Origin: Planctomycetota bacterium | GTDB lineage: Bacteria > Planctomycetota > MHYJ01 > JACQXL01 > JAVHLO01 | Direction of reading: 5' to 3' | DNA: 6,220 nucleotides | Assembly (NCBI GenBank): GCA_031082105.1 | Contig: JAVHLO010000214.1 | Span: forward strand, 1-6,220 | Part shown: positions 5,389 through 6,220 of the stretch, in pieces | Position numbering within the stretch: the first letter of the stretch is position 1 | How the letters are laid out: the number at the start of each line of letters is the position of its first letter | Notes under the pieces: model-generated | What the model was told of the DNA's origin: nothing | What the model saw: only the letters and a program-made list of their open reading frames with translations | The model's database searches: none | Translations under genes and position numbers: made by a program

Positions 5389-6220
5389 CTACCCCAGTAT
5401 CTCCTTGACCGCGGCCTTGTCGACGTCCATGACGTGCGGGATCCCGCTGATCTCGGCGCACTCGCGCGTGAGTGACGCGATGTCGTCGCGCGTAATGTGT
5501 TCGAGAGCGAACTTCCTGCTGCCGGCCATCAACTGGCGCAGCCCCTGCGCGAGCCGCTCGTAGTAGGTGTAGAGCCCGAGCGCGCCCGCCGGGATCTTCT
5601 CGAAGAGGTCGTCCCCGAGCTCCTTGCGGAGCGACGCGGCCGTCACGAAGATCTCGTCCTTGGTGTTGCCGAACCGCTCGATGTAGACCGGCACCTGGTT
5701 GTCGTTGATCGTGCGCCCGATGGTTTTGCCGACCATTGCCGCGGCGATCGGGGCGCGCGCCATGCCGATCATCTTCACAAACGGCGCTCCGAGCGCCAGC
5801 CCCTTGAAGATCTGGTCTTCGAACGTGAATCCGCCGTTGACGGCGATCGCCGGGATGTATTTCTTCTTGGCGGCGAGTTGCTTCACGTACTGGTAGAGCA
5901 GCGTGTGCAGTTCCACCGGCGGAACGCCCCACTCGTTCATCATCCGCCACGGGCTCATGCCCGTGCCGCCGCCCGCCGCGTCGACGGTGAGCAAGTCGAT
6001 CTTGCACTTCGAGGAGAACGCCACCGCCCTGGCGAGGTCCGCGGGCCTGTATGCGCCCGTCTTGAGGAACACGTACTTCGCGCCCGCCTTGCGGAGCTGC
6101 TCCACCCTCTTCACGAATCCCTCTTCGGTAACCATGCCGACGCGTGAATGTCTCTCGAACTCCTTGAATGCGCCACGTTCGAACGCCTTTATCACGTCCG
6201 GGTTCGTCGGGTCGGGCAGC
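5389..6220 (-). CDS. FMN-binding glutamate synthase-family protein (partial, N-terminus outside window)
   Basis: The frame stays open to the window edge; 276 C-terminal residues are visible before the TAG at 5389-5391. A GTG at 6193-6195 lies inside the frame and is not the start, because coding similarity continues upstream of it (LPDPTNPDV). Counting from the first visible residue, the conserved features of the GltB FMN/TIM-barrel domain are KTGAYRP (53-59), the DAAGGGTGMSP phosphate-binding-type loop (80-90) followed by WRMMNEWGVP, NGGF (128-131) and LGAPFVKMIGMARAP (143-157). The C-terminal part (EIFVTAASLRKELG through GLRQLMAGSRKFAL) fits the stand-alone FMN-binding glutamate synthase-related proteins. 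By family, the role is amidotransfer-linked glutamate synthesis or an uncharacterised FMN oxidoreductase; the exact reaction is not shown here. No clustered cysteines for a 3Fe-4S centre appear in the visible part. It converges on the exonuclease-WD40 gene and looks functionally separate. Confidence 0.9.
   Translation of the reverse strand, partial: LPDPTNPDVIKAFERGAFKEFERHSRVGMVTEEGFVKRVEQLRKAGAKYVFLKTGAYRPADLARAVAFSSKCKIDLLTVDAAGGGTGMSPWRMMNEWGVPPVELHTLLYQYVKQLAAKKKYIPAIAVNGGFTFEDQIFKGLALGAPFVKMIGMARAPIAAAMVGKTIGRTINDNQVPVYIERFGNTKDEIFVTAASLRKELGDDLFEKIPAGALGLYTYYERLAQGLRQLMAGSRKFALEHITRDDIASLTRECAEISGIPHVMDVDKAAVKEILG

Noticed and set aside
5497..6147. A 216-codon plus-strand open frame opposite the glutamate synthase-like gene
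   Set aside because: The minus strand carries strongly conserved FMN-binding motifs; the plus-strand product is His/Arg/Glu-rich without a domain.
6193..6195. GTG as the start of the glutamate synthase-like gene
   Set aside because: The frame remains open to the window edge and the residues before it fit the family, so this is an internal valine and the gene is truncated by the window.

Overview
This looks like a window from a GC-rich, probably uncultivated bacterium. The bacterial assignment rests on good Shine-Dalgarno sequences, two near-consensus sigma70-type promoters, no introns and classical signal peptides. Large secreted FG-GAP proteins, a bacterial WD40 protein, an FMN-binding glutamate synthase-family protein and GC-rich palindromic intergenic repeats would fit Planctomycetota, Armatimonadota, Hydrogenedentota or a related lineage. 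That placement is a guess, since no rRNA or other marker gene is present.

Layout. The left half is a leftward two-gene unit. Transcription starts from a promoter at 3032-3060 and reads an 838-residue exported protein (438-2954). This protein has a signal or anchor segment, an Ala/Lys/Glu-rich coiled coil, an FG-GAP/VCBS-type beta-propeller, and a C-terminal domain with a Gly-His-Gly and a Ser-Cys motif like those of caspase-fold (clan CD) proteins. After 22 bases comes a small exported protein of unknown function (1-415), cut by the window edge. Diverging rightward from a second promoter (3090-3118) is a 622-residue protein (3169-5037). It fuses an apparently intact DEDDh 3'-5' exonuclease domain to a complete seven-repeat WD40 propeller and a small unnamed C-terminal domain. 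The two promoters are back to back, with a TATCG-AG-CGATA palindrome between their -35 boxes, so the divergent genes may be co-regulated.

The right end holds a leftward, truncated FMN-binding glutamate synthase-family protein (5389-6220) that converges on the exonuclease gene. The 351-base gap between them (5038-5388) has no credible gene. It holds two weak terminator candidates and a compact 95-bp element (5226-5320) with terminal inverted repeats and three internal hairpins, resembling a small non-autonomous mobile or REP-type repeat.

How the genes work together. The leftward pair probably acts in the envelope or outside the cell, while the exonuclease-WD40 protein has no signal and should be cytoplasmic. 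The only link visible between them is the shared divergent control region. The glutamate synthase-like gene appears unrelated. The most notable items are the two multidomain architectures: exonuclease + WD40 + small domain, and coiled coil + propeller + caspase-like domain.
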